A DNA stretch of 31,343 bases from Oxalobacteraceae bacterium (GCA_003537575.1 DPRS01000025.1:26065-57407), one strand, 5' to 3'. Positions 7,585 through 15,367 are shown, numbered from the stretch's first letter. Notes: a model not told the origin generated them from the letters alone. A program made the numbers and translations.

Positions 7585-9864
7585 CTAAAAGCGGTAAGCC
7601 GCACTGGCGCCCGCGCTCCAGTTGCGCCCGGGCGCCGGCTCGTAGTAGCGGCCGTTGCTTTCGTTGATGATCGCCGCACCAGCGTACCGGCGGTCGAACA
7701 GGTTGTCGATGCGGGCAAATGCATCCAGCGTCCAGCGCTCGATCTGCCACAGGTAACCGGTATGCGCGGCAGAGGTGAAATAGCCCGGCGCCGCTTCGGC
7801 ATTGCTGTCGTTGACATGGATTTTGCTCAGCCAGCGACCTTCCAGGCCGGCTCGCCAGCCTTGCGGCGGCGCCCAACCCAGCGAGGCGAACGCCATCTGG
7901 CGGGCGATGCCGGGAATGCGGTTACCGGCCGGAAAGCCAGAAAAGCCGTCACGGTAGGAGGCTTCGAGGTAAGTGTAAGCCGCCTGCACCTGCCAGTTGC
8001 GCGCGAATTCTCCATGCCACCCCAGTTCCATGCCATGGCGCCAGGTACGTCCGGCATTGCGGAACGTGGCGCGTCCGCCTGAACTGCCGGCGCTGACGAT
8101 TTCATCCTCGGTGCGGGTCTGGAACCATGCCGCCGTCAGCATCCCGCGATCGAGCCTCGCCTTGGCGCCGGCTTCGACGCTGGTGTTGACCGAAGGCCGC
8201 AAGCTGAAATTCAGGCCGGGCAAATCGTCGCTACGGTAGGAAATTTCATTGAAGGTCGGCGTCTCGAAACCGCGGCCGACCGTCGCATACAGGCTCACAT
8301 CAGGCGTGGGCTGATAGCGCAGCGCTGCCACCGGCAAGGACTGGCGATAGCGCGCCGCGCCGCTGTCATCGCCATTGACGCCGGCGATGTAATGGTCATC
8401 CGAGGAAAAGCGCACCGTGCTGTGGCGCAGCCCCGCATCCAGCGTCCAGCGCGCGGCGAATTGCCAGGAAGCCTGCAGATAGGGATCGATATTCCATACC
8501 TCGTTGCTTTCATCGCGCCGCAGCCTGCCTTGCACGCCCAGTTGGCGGTCCATGCCAGTGCCGATGAAGTTTTCATGGCCCTGACGCTGCTCTTCGAGCC
8601 TGTCCCAGGCAAGGCCGCCGACCACCGTCAGCGGGTGCCCTGCCAGCAGCAGGCGCGAGGTCCAGCGCGCGTCGATGCCGCCGTAGTCGCGTGTCAGCGA
8701 AATCACGCCGCCGGCATGGCGCGGGTCGGCCTGCACGGTTGGCGGAGGGCCGGGCGTGCCGGGCGGGATCGACTGGAACTGCATGGTCTCGCGCTGCCCA
8801 TGATAAAACATCAGGCGCAGCTCGTTGCCGGCATCGATGCGGCGTTCGTACACCAGGCCGCCCTGGGTCTGCTGCACGGTCTTGCGTGTGTCGAACTGCC
8901 CGGCGACCGCGGCAACGCTGCGCGGATCGGTCCTGAACTGGGGCCAGGCGAGTCCGAGCGGATCCTGCGCCTTCAGGTCCACGCTGTTGAGGATCAGCGT
9001 CAGCTTGCCGTCATCGTCGAGCCGGATGCCGAGCTTGCCGTTCACAAGATTCTTGCTGGCCGCGCTATGTTCGCGGTAGCCATCGGTAGTGAAACGACTG
9101 AGGCTCAACAAATAATCGATGGCGCCAGCATCGCCGGAGGTGGCGCCGCCGGTCGCGCCGCCGGCCTTGATGCCGAAGCGGCGCAGACCATCGCTGCCGG
9201 AAGTGAAGCTGGGCGTCAGCGTCGGCGCACCTCTGCCCTCTTCGGTGAAAACCTGTATCACGCCGCCCGAGGAATTTCCGTACAGGGCAGAAAACGGCCC
9301 GCGCAAGACTTCCACGCGGTCGATGGAAGCGATATCGATGTTGGAACTCTGTCCCTGGCCATCCGGCAGCGTAGCCGGAATGCCGTCGACGTACAAGCGC
9401 ACGCCGCGGATGCCGAAAGTGGAACGCGAGCCGAAGCCGCGCACGGCGATCTGCAAGTCTTGCGCATAATTTTGCCGATTCTGGATCAGCAGGCCAGGCA
9501 CGCCGCCGAGACTCTCGGACAGATTGACCTGCGGCTGGCTGTGGCGCATTGCCGCGCCCTCGACCACATCAACCGAGGCCGGCGTGGCGAAGGGCGACAC
9601 GCCGATGCGGGTACTGGTGACGATCACCGGTTTCAGGCTGGCCGCAATAGTGGGCGCGGCGGATGATGAAGATTGCGCGAAAACAGGGGGCCAGGCCGCC
9701 AGCACTGCCATCATCATGCCTTGACGGCATCCGGGACGGATGAAGCCGAAGCCGGCAGGACGCTGATTCTCGCGTAATTGGCCCTTGTGCCGCTGTCCAG
9801 CGCGCTGCTGTTCATTGCATAGCCTCTGTAATGCTGCACCGGGCCAGTTCGATATTCGTCTCAT
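7585..9864 (-). CDS. pqqU: TonB-dependent outer-membrane receptor, PqqU/YncD type
   Basis: Outer-membrane gated transporter. The plug (SLGGVPGLLIQNRQNYAQDL..., GFGSRSTFGIRGVRLYVDGIPATLPDGQGQ in pieces, RVEVLRGPFSALYGNSSGGV) and many barrel stretches (NESNGRYYEPAPGRNW, RVDNLF-like ARIDNLFDRRYAGA) closely match E. coli YncD as I remember it, which has been renamed PqqU and imports pyrroloquinoline quinone. A TonB-box-like PVIVTST precedes the plug and the protein ends in AYRF as barrels do. The start is uncertain. ATG 9864 gives a long, Arg-rich leader before the hydrophobic segment MMMAVLAAWPPVFA; a TTG at 9879 is also in frame, and ATG at 9717 would leave no basic n-region. The substrate is inferred from similarity only; no pqq genes are in the window. 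Confidence 0.88.
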   Translation of the reverse strand: MRRISNWPGAALQRLCNEQQRAGQRHKGQLRENQRPAGFGFIRPGCRQGMMMAVLAAWPPVFAQSSSSAAPTIAASLKPVIVTSTRIGVSPFATPASVDVVEGAAMRHSQPQVNLSESLGGVPGLLIQNRQNYAQDLQIAVRGFGSRSTFGIRGVRLYVDGIPATLPDGQGQSSNIDIASIDRVEVLRGPFSALYGNSSGGVIQVFTEEGRGAPTLTPSFTSGSDGLRRFGIKAGGATGGATSGDAGAIDYLLSLSRFTTDGYREHSAASKNLVNGKLGIRLDDDGKLTLILNSVDLKAQDPLGLAWPQFRTDPRSVAAVAGQFDTRKTVQQTQGGLVYERRIDAGNELRLMFYHGQRETMQFQSIPPGTPGPPPTVQADPRHAGGVISLTRDYGGIDARWTSRLLLAGHPLTVVGGLAWDRLEEQRQGHENFIGTGMDRQLGVQGRLRRDESNEVWNIDPYLQASWQFAARWTLDAGLRHSTVRFSSDDHYIAGVNGDDSGAARYRQSLPVAALRYQPTPDVSLYATVGRGFETPTFNEISYRSDDLPGLNFSLRPSVNTSVEAGAKARLDRGMLTAAWFQTRTEDEIVSAGSSGGRATFRNAGRTWRHGMELGWHGEFARNWQVQAAYTYLEASYRDGFSGFPAGNRIPGIARQMAFASLGWAPPQGWRAGLEGRWLSKIHVNDSNAEAAPGYFTSAAHTGYLWQIERWTLDAFARIDNLFDRRYAGAAIINESNGRYYEPAPGRNWSAGASAAYRF
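9714..9815 (-). other. Possible 33-codon upstream ORF overlapping the receptor leader
   Basis: In a second frame, ATG at 9815 is preceded by an AGAGG ribosome site at suitable spacing. The 33-codon reading frame ends in TGA that overlaps the ATGATGATG triplet (9709-9717) lying in frame with the receptor. This arrangement could couple translation of a shorter receptor form, or it could be chance in an unusually long leader. No recognisable peptide family. Confidence 0.25.
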
Positions 9865-10006
9865 CAGCGCCACGTTCAATTTTGTATATGCAGCAGATTT
9901 GATGAAGGTTTTTTACAAATACGAATTGTACGCTGCCGGCTTTTTCCGTATTTGACGCATACTTAGGGACGCTGCGTTAAAAATCTCAAATCTTGTGGAG
10001 GAAAAA

Positions 10007-10453
10007 TTGGACGAAATGATGCTGGCAACGCCCTATGCCGATTTGGTCACTTGCATGTCCGAAGCATTAATTTTTTCAGATAGACAGGGCATCATCCAGG
10101 CCTGGAATCCGGGTGCGCAATCCCTGTTCGGCTTCGATGCGGCCGAAACGATCGGCCAAAATCTGGACCTGATCATTCCTGAAAGCTTGCGCAAGGCGCA
10201 CTGGGATGGTTACCACCAGGCGATCAGTCGCGGCGCCACTTTGCACTGTGGACGCTCGCGCATCACGCGGGCGCTGCACAAGAGCGGCAACCCGCTCTAT
10301 GTCGATATGAGTTTCGCAGTGGTGAAGAACCAGGCCGGCGAAACGACGGGAGCGATGGCAGTCGCACGCGACGCCACGCAACGGTATCAGGAGGAAAAGC
10401 AGTTGCGCAAGCAGCTTGCCGCGTTGACGGAGAAACAGCCGCTTGAAAAATGA
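10007..10453 (+). CDS. Single-domain PAS sensor protein
   Basis: A cytoplasmic protein of about 148 residues consisting of one PAS domain (ALIFSDRQGIIQAWNPGAQSLFGFDAAETIGQNL through AMAVARDATQRYQEEKQL, read in pieces) and a short Lys/Gln-rich, probably coiled C-terminus. There is no kinase, GGDEF or DNA-binding domain, so it must signal through a partner if it signals at all. TTG at 10007 was chosen because GGAGGA lies 5 nt upstream; a GTG at 9995 overlaps that ribosome site, and ATG at 10016 is slightly far from it. It is divergent from the PqqU-type receptor with about 140 nt between them. PAS assignment is firm, ligand unknown. Confidence 0.82.
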   Translation: MDEMMLATPYADLVTCMSEALIFSDRQGIIQAWNPGAQSLFGFDAAETIGQNLDLIIPESLRKAHWDGYHQAISRGATLHCGRSRITRALHKSGNPLYVDMSFAVVKNQAGETTGAMAVARDATQRYQEEKQLRKQLAALTEKQPLEK

Positions 10454-10457
10454 CAGG

Positions 10458-10480
10458 GCACCGGCCTGGCCGGCCGGTGC
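10458..10480. terminator. GC-rich hairpin between PAS gene and sodC
   Basis: Perfect 9-bp stem GCACCGGCC / GGCCGGTGC with loop TGGCC, 4 nt after the PAS stop codon and 55 nt beyond the convergent sodC stop. On the minus strand a T-run (CATTTTTC) follows only after 6-7 nt, and on the plus strand the nearest TTTT is about 16 nt away. It is therefore an imperfect intrinsic terminator, probably serving both genes. Confidence 0.5.
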
Positions 10481-10534
10481 TGGTGGAACGGAATTGTTTT
10501 GCCGTTCGCGTCTAATGAGGAATTCAAGCGCGGT

Positions 10535-11056
10535 TTAACGGGCGGCGATCACGCCGCAGGCAACGCGCCCACCGGAATTGCCAGTTGGCTGGGTCTTGAA
10601 GTCGTCGGGTGCGGCATGAACAATCACGCCGCGGCCAATGATGCCGGAATCCCCCTGAGTCAGGCTGATTCCAGACAATGTTGCCGTGAGACTTGCATTA
10701 CCGCTGGCGTCGGCTTCCAGCATCGGCAGATCGCCCACATGATGGTCTTCATGCTGCGGATGTCCATGCTTTTTGCCTGCCGGATTGAAATGGCCACCGG
10801 CACTGGTGCCGTCCGGCGCGCTGCAATCGCCCTTTTCGTGGATATGGAAGCCATGGCCGCCGGGGGTCAATCCGCTGAACTTCGCCGCCATTACGACTTG
10901 ATTACCTTGACGGGTGAAGCTCACCGTTCCGCGAGCATTGTTTCCCTTGGTCGGCTGCAATTCCGCTTGCGCGGCAGCGCCACCGGTCGGCATCGAAGAA
11001 CAAGCCGTCAACGCCAATGTCATCAAGGAAGTGGCAATCAAAAATACTGCTTTCAT
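10535..11056 (-). CDS. sodC: Periplasmic Cu/Zn superoxide dismutase lipoprotein
   Basis: Dismutates superoxide outside the cytoplasm. The 173-residue protein has a signal peptide and lipobox LTAC (Cys19), so it is probably membrane-anchored. Metal ligands are all present: His71 and His73 in HGFHIH, bridging His89 in GGHFNP, His97 in KHGHP, His106 and Asp109 in HHVGDL, and His147 in VIVHAAPDD. Cys78 and Cys167 can form the conserved disulfide, and the GNSGGRVACGVI end is typical. An extra His-rich insertion (HGHPQHEDHH) may aid metal capture. GGGAGAAG precedes the ATG. The gene stands alone and is convergent with the PAS gene. Confidence 0.95.
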   Translation of the reverse strand: MKAVFLIATSLMTLALTACSSMPTGGAAAQAELQPTKGNNARGTVSFTRQGNQVVMAAKFSGLTPGGHGFHIHEKGDCSAPDGTSAGGHFNPAGKKHGHPQHEDHHVGDLPMLEADASGNASLTATLSGISLTQGDSGIIGRGVIVHAAPDDFKTQPTGNSGGRVACGVIAAR

Positions 11057-11301
11057 TTCTTCTCCCGTGGAATTGTCTGATAAAAAATCGAGTAAATGAA
11101 CGGCGCAGTTACTCCCCCGCTTCCGTTGTGATAACAGGCGACAATACGAAGCAATTTGTGCCGTTCGATATTTTATGTCAGTTCATCCAAGGAATTGCCA
11201 AAGACGCAACAGAAAATTAACTTTTTACAACAAACAACAAGGCGCAAATTCTCAAGAGAAGCTGGCCACCAGGCTTGGTACTGCACATTAGCTTTTGCAC
11301 G

Positions 11302-11430
11302 TCAGCACAGCGAAAACAGGCGCAGCAGTTCAAGCGTATTGCCCGGCTCGAGCAACTTCATGAATGCCCAGCCGCCGATCAGCAGGTGAGCCGCCAGCAG
11401 CAATAAGCTTCCCAGGCTAAACCGTTTCAT
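11302..11430 (-). CDS. 42-residue membrane mini-protein translationally coupled to the MFS gene
   Basis: A short unrecognised protein with one strong hydrophobic helix (LGSLLLLAAHLLIGGWAFMKLL) after a basic start (MKRFS), so probably a single-pass inner-membrane peptide. ATG 11430 has a GAGG site 7 nt upstream. An alternative ATG at 11442 shares its A with the TGA stop of the MFS gene and adds MRQI. Either start puts it directly behind the transporter in one transcript, which supports translation and suggests an accessory role; that role is inference. Conservation cannot be judged here. Confidence 0.5.
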   Translation of the reverse strand: MKRFSLGSLLLLAAHLLIGGWAFMKLLEPGNTLELLRLFSLC

Positions 11431-11441
11431 GATCTGCCTCA

Positions 11442-12644
11442 TCAGGCCGTCCGCAGGCGCGCTACCTCGCGGTCGTCGATCGGCCAGTGCAGCGCTGCCG
11501 CCAGCAGGCCCAGCCCAATCGCGCCGAGCCACACCAGATCATACGAACCGGTAGTGTCAAACACCAGGCCGCCCAGCCATGCGCCCATGAATCCGCCGAC
11601 CTGGTGGCCGACGAACACGAAACCGAACAGGGTGGTCAGGTACTTCACGCCGAACACTTGCGACACCAGCCCGTTGGTCAGGGGCGCGGTGCCCAGCCAC
11701 AGCAAGCCCATGACGATGGAAAACGGATACAGCGTCCACTCGCTGAGCGGCAGCAGCACGAATGCCGCAATCACGCCCGAACGTATCAGGTAGTTATATG
11801 CCAGCAAATGCTTGCGCCGAAACTTCGTGCCGAGAATGCCGGAATAATAGGTGCCGGCGATATTGGTCAGCGCAATCAGCGACAGGGCGATCACCGCGCT
11901 GCGTCCGCTCATACCCTTGTCCATCAGGTAGGCCGGCAAGTGCCCGGCGATGAAGGCGAGCTGGAAGCCGCAGGCGAGAAAGCCAAGATTGAGCAGCCAG
12001 AATCCCTTGTGCGCAAATGCTTCGCCAAGCGCATGACGCAGTGACTGTCCATGCGTCCCTTCATGGGTAGCATGGGGCGCTTCCTGCAGCGCCGCAGACA
12101 AGGGCGCGGCCGCCAGCATCACGACAGCCAGGATCACCAGCGCCACCAGCCAGCCATATCCGCCGATGAAACCTTGCGTAGCCGGCACCAGGGCAAACTG
12201 CCCCAGGCCGCCGACCGCGCCCGCCAGGCCGAGCGCCCAGCCGCGCCGCTCAGGCGCCACCAGGCGACTCAAGGCGCCGTACACGGTGCCGAACGAGGTG
12301 GCCGACAAACCGGCGCCGATCATCAGGCCGCAGCTGAGCAGCAGTCCGGTGACGCTGGCCGAGTGCGCCATCAGATACACGCCGGCGGCATACATCAGGC
12401 AACCGCCGAGCAGCACCTTGGCGCTGCCGAACTTGTCGGCGATCATGCCGGTAAACGGCATCAACAAGCCCCACACCAGATTTTGCAGGGCGACGGCCAA
12501 GGCAAAATCCTGGCGCGTCCAGCCGCGTTCGGTCGTCATCGGCAGCAGGAACAAGCCTTGCACATGCCGCACGCCCAGCGACAGCCCCATGATGACGCCG
12601 CCGCAAACCACAATGGCCAGCGGGGTTCTCCAGGAACGCTTCAT
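11442..12644 (-). CDS. Major facilitator superfamily transporter
   Basis: Inner-membrane secondary transporter of 400 residues with 12 predicted helices. Visible marks are the MFS signature after helix 2 (GMIADKFGSAKVLLGG), the Arg/Gly-rich helix-4 to -5 area (APERRGWALGLAGAVGGLGQ) and a central cytoplasmic loop (QEAPHATHEGTHGQS) rich in His. The pattern resembles the monocarboxylate/oxalate-formate-like MFS group, but the substrate cannot be read from sequence. A GAGGGAG ribosome site precedes ATG 12644. It is divergent from a LysR-type gene, a common arrangement in which the regulator controls the transporter. Confidence 0.88.
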   Translation of the reverse strand: MKRSWRTPLAIVVCGGVIMGLSLGVRHVQGLFLLPMTTERGWTRQDFALAVALQNLVWGLLMPFTGMIADKFGSAKVLLGGCLMYAAGVYLMAHSASVTGLLLSCGLMIGAGLSATSFGTVYGALSRLVAPERRGWALGLAGAVGGLGQFALVPATQGFIGGYGWLVALVILAVVMLAAAPLSAALQEAPHATHEGTHGQSLRHALGEAFAHKGFWLLNLGFLACGFQLAFIAGHLPAYLMDKGMSGRSAVIALSLIALTNIAGTYYSGILGTKFRRKHLLAYNYLIRSGVIAAFVLLPLSEWTLYPFSIVMGLLWLGTAPLTNGLVSQVFGVKYLTTLFGFVFVGHQVGGFMGAWLGGLVFDTTGSYDLVWLGAIGLGLLAAALHWPIDDREVARLRTA

Positions 12645-12680
12645 TGATACACTCCCTCAGTCAATTCCGCCCCGAACACT

Positions 12681-12710
12681 TTCGCATGACCAGAACTCAT
12701 GCATTACAAT
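12681..12710 (+). promoter_or_regulatory. LysR-type operator overlapping a candidate promoter
   Basis: A dyad GCATGA-N7-TCATGC (12684-12702) contains the LysR-family T-N11-A core (T12687, A12699). It lies between the divergent MFS and LysR genes. It overlaps a possible plus-strand promoter, TTCGCA (12681-12686) and TACAAT (12705-12710) with an 18-bp spacer. The dyad is seen; use by this regulator is inferred from position. Confidence 0.5.
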
Positions 12711-12803
12711 GGGGCCCATGCCATGCAGTTTATCGATGCCATGGATGGACGCAAACGCAATTTACGCATGATTCACATGAACAAAACGCATGCAACAAGC
12801 CAC

Positions 12804-13748
12804 ATGGGCAATGAGCTCCTGGACCTGCCGCCGCTGGACGCGATCCGCGGTTTTGTCGCCGTCGCACGCCGCATGAGCATCACGCTGGCGGCGCAGGATC
12901 TGTGCCTGACGCAATCGGCGGTCAGTCGCCAGATACTGAGCCTGGAAGAGCATCTCGGTGCGCCGCTGCTGGTCCGCAAGCACCGCGCGATCGCTCTGAC
13001 CGACGATGGCGAGCGCTTGTTTGCGCTAGCCTCGCCCTGGCTGGAACGGCTGGCCGGTTATGCCGAATCCGTGCGCGACGAGCGCCGCATGCATCCGGTC
13101 ACCATCACCGCAGCGATCGGTTTCGCTTCCCTGTGGATTCTGCCCAGGCTGGGCAGCTTTCAAGACGCCCATCCGCATATCGACGTGCGGCTGGCCGCCA
13201 ACAATCAGCTTCTGGATTTGCAGCGGGAAGGCATCGACCTGGCGGTTCGCTACGCCCGTGAAGCGGGGGCGCCACCCGGCGCGGAGCGCCTGTTCGGCGA
13301 AAAGGTGCTGCCGGTCGCCAGCAAATCAGTGGCGGCGCGCGCCTTCAAGAATCCGCAAGCGCTGCTAGGCGAAGCCTTGCTGGAACTGGACGAGCGCGCC
13401 CGCCCCTGGCTGCGCTGGTCGGATTGGCTGAGCGCCACCGGCATTGCCAATGCCAAGCCCAAGGCCTACCTTCACTTCAACCAGTACGACCAGTTGATCC
13501 ATGCGGCGGTCGAAGGCCGCGGCGTGGCCCTGGGCAGGCTGCCGCTGGTGCGGCCGATGCTGCAGGACGGCAGGCTGGTGGCGCTGGCCGACGACGGACG
13601 CGGCCACAGCGATTATGCCTACTGGCTGATCGACGGACTCAGCGAACCGCGTCAGGAAGTCAAAGTGTTCCGGGAGTGGATCGTGCAGCAGGCGCAGCTT
13701 GCCGGCGACAGTTTGCCTGGCGCTGGGAAGGGAAACGCCAGGGCTTGA
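12804..13748 (+). CDS. LysR-family transcriptional regulator (GcvA type)
   Basis: DNA-binding regulator with an N-terminal winged helix-turn-helix (LDLPPLDAIRGFVAVARRMSITLAAQDLCLTQSAVSRQI, read in pieces) and a C-terminal periplasmic-binding-like effector domain (VTITAAIGFASLWILPRLG, EGIDLAVRYAREAG, AAVEGRGVALGRLPLV). The LPPLDAIRGF opening is typical of the GcvA subgroup. ATG 12804 gives the usual length of about 314 residues, but no ribosome site is clear; ATGs at 12777, 12768, 12741 and 12723 are in frame, and the leaders they add look unconserved. It probably controls the divergent MFS gene. Effector unknown. Confidence 0.88.
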   Translation: MGNELLDLPPLDAIRGFVAVARRMSITLAAQDLCLTQSAVSRQILSLEEHLGAPLLVRKHRAIALTDDGERLFALASPWLERLAGYAESVRDERRMHPVTITAAIGFASLWILPRLGSFQDAHPHIDVRLAANNQLLDLQREGIDLAVRYAREAGAPPGAERLFGEKVLPVASKSVAARAFKNPQALLGEALLELDERARPWLRWSDWLSATGIANAKPKAYLHFNQYDQLIHAAVEGRGVALGRLPLVRPMLQDGRLVALADDGRGHSDYAYWLIDGLSEPRQEVKVFREWIVQQAQLAGDSLPGAGKGNARA

Positions 13749-13799
13749 ATTTGCATGGCGCCGCAATCCGGCAATCGCCGCATTTCCGCCTGAAATGGA

Positions 13800-13826
13800 A
13801 TGGCCCGCCGAAGCGGGCCATGTTTT
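13800..13826 (+). terminator. Terminator after the LysR-type gene
   Basis: Nine-bp stem ATGGCCCGC / GCGGGCCAT (13800-13808 / 13813-13821) closed by a CGAA tetraloop and followed by GTTTTG. It is placed 50 nt after the regulator stop and before the convergent YXWGXW gene, whose transcript it may also stop. Confidence 0.75.
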
Positions 13827-13845
13827 GCCGCCGCAGAGTCGGACA

Positions 13846-14319
13846 TCAATCCCGGCGCGGATTGTCCGGCCGGCGGTCGTGACGATTGGCCACGCCGTCG
13901 CCATCGCGGTCGCGGTCCACGCGGTTGGGGACGCCGTCATGGTCGCGGTCGCCATGACCGCGATAACCCTGATGCTGATACTGATGCTGGCGATAGTCAT
14001 GCCCGTAACCGCGCTGCCATCCGCCGCGATTCAGGCGCCAGCCGCCATGGTCCTGGCGCCACTCGGGACGCTGGTAGTAATAACCCTGACGAGCGCGTTC
14101 CCAATGGCCACCAACCCATACATGCCTTCTGCCATTCCAGTTCCAATAGCCAGGCGCCCATTCATATCCGCGACGCGGAGCGGGCACGACTTCATAGCGC
14201 GGCGGCGGCGGCGCATTGCCGATCACGATACTGAAATCCACTTGCGCGAATGCCTGGGTCGGGACAAAAGCGGCGGCGCCGAGAATGATGGCGGCAGTGG
14301 TACAAAGAATGCGTTTCAT
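13846..14319 (-). CDS. Secreted YXWGXW-repeat protein with Asp-rich C-terminal repeats
   Basis: Exported protein of 157 residues, function unknown. Signal peptide residues 1-25 (to AFA-Q). It is followed by PPPPRYEVVPAPRRGYEWAPGYWNWNGRRHVWVGGHWE in pieces, the YXWGXW-type repeat (W-x-G-x-W) seen in many betaproteobacterial envelope proteins. The C-terminal third is very rich in Arg, His, Gln and Asp and holds DRDHDGVPNRVD and DRDRDGDGVANRHD, which resemble the calcium-binding DxDxDG loops of thrombospondin type-3 repeats. GGAGCTCACC precedes the ATG. Calcium binding is inference. Confidence 0.85.
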   Translation of the reverse strand: MKRILCTTAAIILGAAAFVPTQAFAQVDFSIVIGNAPPPPRYEVVPAPRRGYEWAPGYWNWNGRRHVWVGGHWERARQGYYYQRPEWRQDHGGWRLNRGGWQRGYGHDYRQHQYQHQGYRGHGDRDHDGVPNRVDRDRDGDGVANRHDRRPDNPRRD

Positions 14320-14445
14320 GGTGAGCTCCAGTCAGCGTTGTGATGGAATCACTTTATACGATTGCCCCTGCCGGACAATCGAATGACGCATTTTCTTACA
14401 AGTGATACATCTGGAAGCCCATCCGCCGGACCAGCGCTCCGGCAC

Positions 14446-14480
14446 TGCGCCTTGCGCCTTGCGCCTTGCGCCTTGCGCCT
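14446..14480. repeat. Five tandem 7-bp repeats
   Basis: TGCGCCT is repeated five times without error (14446-14480), then breaks to TGCAGG. It is in the 258-nt space between the YXWGXW gene and the beta-barrel gene, where I see no convincing coding sequence. Such repeats can change copy number by slippage; no gene start is close enough to suggest phase variation. Confidence 0.9.
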
Positions 14481-14526
14481 TGCAGGAAAGCGTTGCGCCA
14501 GCTGCCGCGCTGGATCGGGGCGCGCG

Positions 14527-14563
14527 TCGGGCAGTCGATGCTGCGATAGCAGCGACTGCCCGA
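14527..14563. terminator. Long hairpin downstream of the beta-barrel gene
   Basis: Perfect 11-bp arms TCGGGCAGTCG / CGACTGCCCGA (14527-14537 / 14553-14563). Inside, after one A-G mismatch, is a further 4-bp stem TGCT / AGCA with loop GCGAT. It begins 15 nt past the stop of the minus-strand beta-barrel gene. There is no T-run, so it may be a factor-dependent stop, an mRNA-stabilising end or a repeat element. Confidence 0.45.
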
Positions 14564-14577
14564 TTACCGTCGATCTG

Positions 14578-15345
14578 CTAGAAGTTATAGCCGATATTCG
14601 CTCCTGCGCCCCAATCCGGGCTGCCATCGGCAAAGCCTTTGAGAGCATAAGCTTGCAGCTTATATCCGCCGCCCAGCTTTAGCATGTAAAAGGCAGTCAA
14701 TTCGCGTTGAGCGGAGCCAGTGTCACTGGATCTGGTGCGCGCATCAAAGAGGGCGCCGATGCTGGCCATCTCGTTGACTTTATAGGCAGCACCGATATTC
14801 GCGCTGATGACGTTTTTCAGCTTCAGTAGCGGACTGTCTCCGAGCATGCCATACCCCACACCGCCCAGGTATGTGATGGAACCGATATTCTTGTAGGCGT
14901 CAGCCAACACCCAGTAGTCGTTCTCTCCGGTGCCTAATCCTTTCGCGCTGTCGGCAGTGCCAAGCTTGACTTTGCCTGTGACATCCAGGCCCATTCTTGC
15001 TTTAGCATCAAACCAAAGTGCCTTGGTGGCAGACAGCGAGACATCGCCCCATCCGGATGTCGTGCGGACACTGTCGTTGGCCCTAGACACTGCGCCTATG
15101 CCCGATATGACGTTGCTTGCACCGCTGATACGTACATAAGGCATGACGGCTTTGAAACTCCAGTCATCCTTTTCATAACTGGCGATAAAAGGAATGGAAG
15201 TAATTTCAGTGGTAGTGCTTGTGCCGTATTTACCACTGGAGTAATCGTAGCCTGTTTTTACTGTTACGCCATCGGCAAAAGCACTGTGGGAAAACAGGAT
15301 GGCGGCAACAGTCACAGGAATGCCATGGAAAAATTTCATCTTCAT
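14578..15345 (-). CDS. Putative outer-membrane beta-barrel protein
   Basis: Unnamed exported protein of 255 residues. Signal peptide 1-24 (ending SAFA-D), then amphipathic beta-strands throughout (VTVKTGYDYSSGKYG, SIPFIASYEKDDWSFKAVMPYVRI, ITYLGGVGYGMLG, ISANIGAAYKV, YMLKLGGGYKLQAYALKGF), ending in Phe (ANIGYNF), the usual barrel-assembly signal. The layout resembles transporter-like proteins of the phenol-meta-pathway outer-membrane family, but I cannot name it. Two starts, 15345 and 15339, are possible (MKMKFF). Its codon use looks less GC-rich than the genes around 1-7000. It follows the repeat protein gene on the same strand but a terminator lies between. Confidence 0.8.
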   Translation of the reverse strand: MKMKFFHGIPVTVAAILFSHSAFADGVTVKTGYDYSSGKYGTSTTTEITSIPFIASYEKDDWSFKAVMPYVRISGASNVISGIGAVSRANDSVRTTSGWGDVSLSATKALWFDAKARMGLDVTGKVKLGTADSAKGLGTGENDYWVLADAYKNIGSITYLGGVGYGMLGDSPLLKLKNVISANIGAAYKVNEMASIGALFDARTRSSDTGSAQRELTAFYMLKLGGGYKLQAYALKGFADGSPDWGAGANIGYNF

Positions 15346-15367
15346 ATCCGACTAATGGTGTAAACAA

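Noticed and set aside
8392..9666. 424-codon open frame on the plus strand
   Set aside because: Complement of the TonB-dependent receptor, whose plug and barrel motifs are unmistakable.
14349..14648. 99-codon minus-strand frame over the 7-bp repeats
   Set aside because: It overlaps the end of the beta-barrel gene, contains the tandem repeat as low-complexity sequence and has no ribosome site or known motif.
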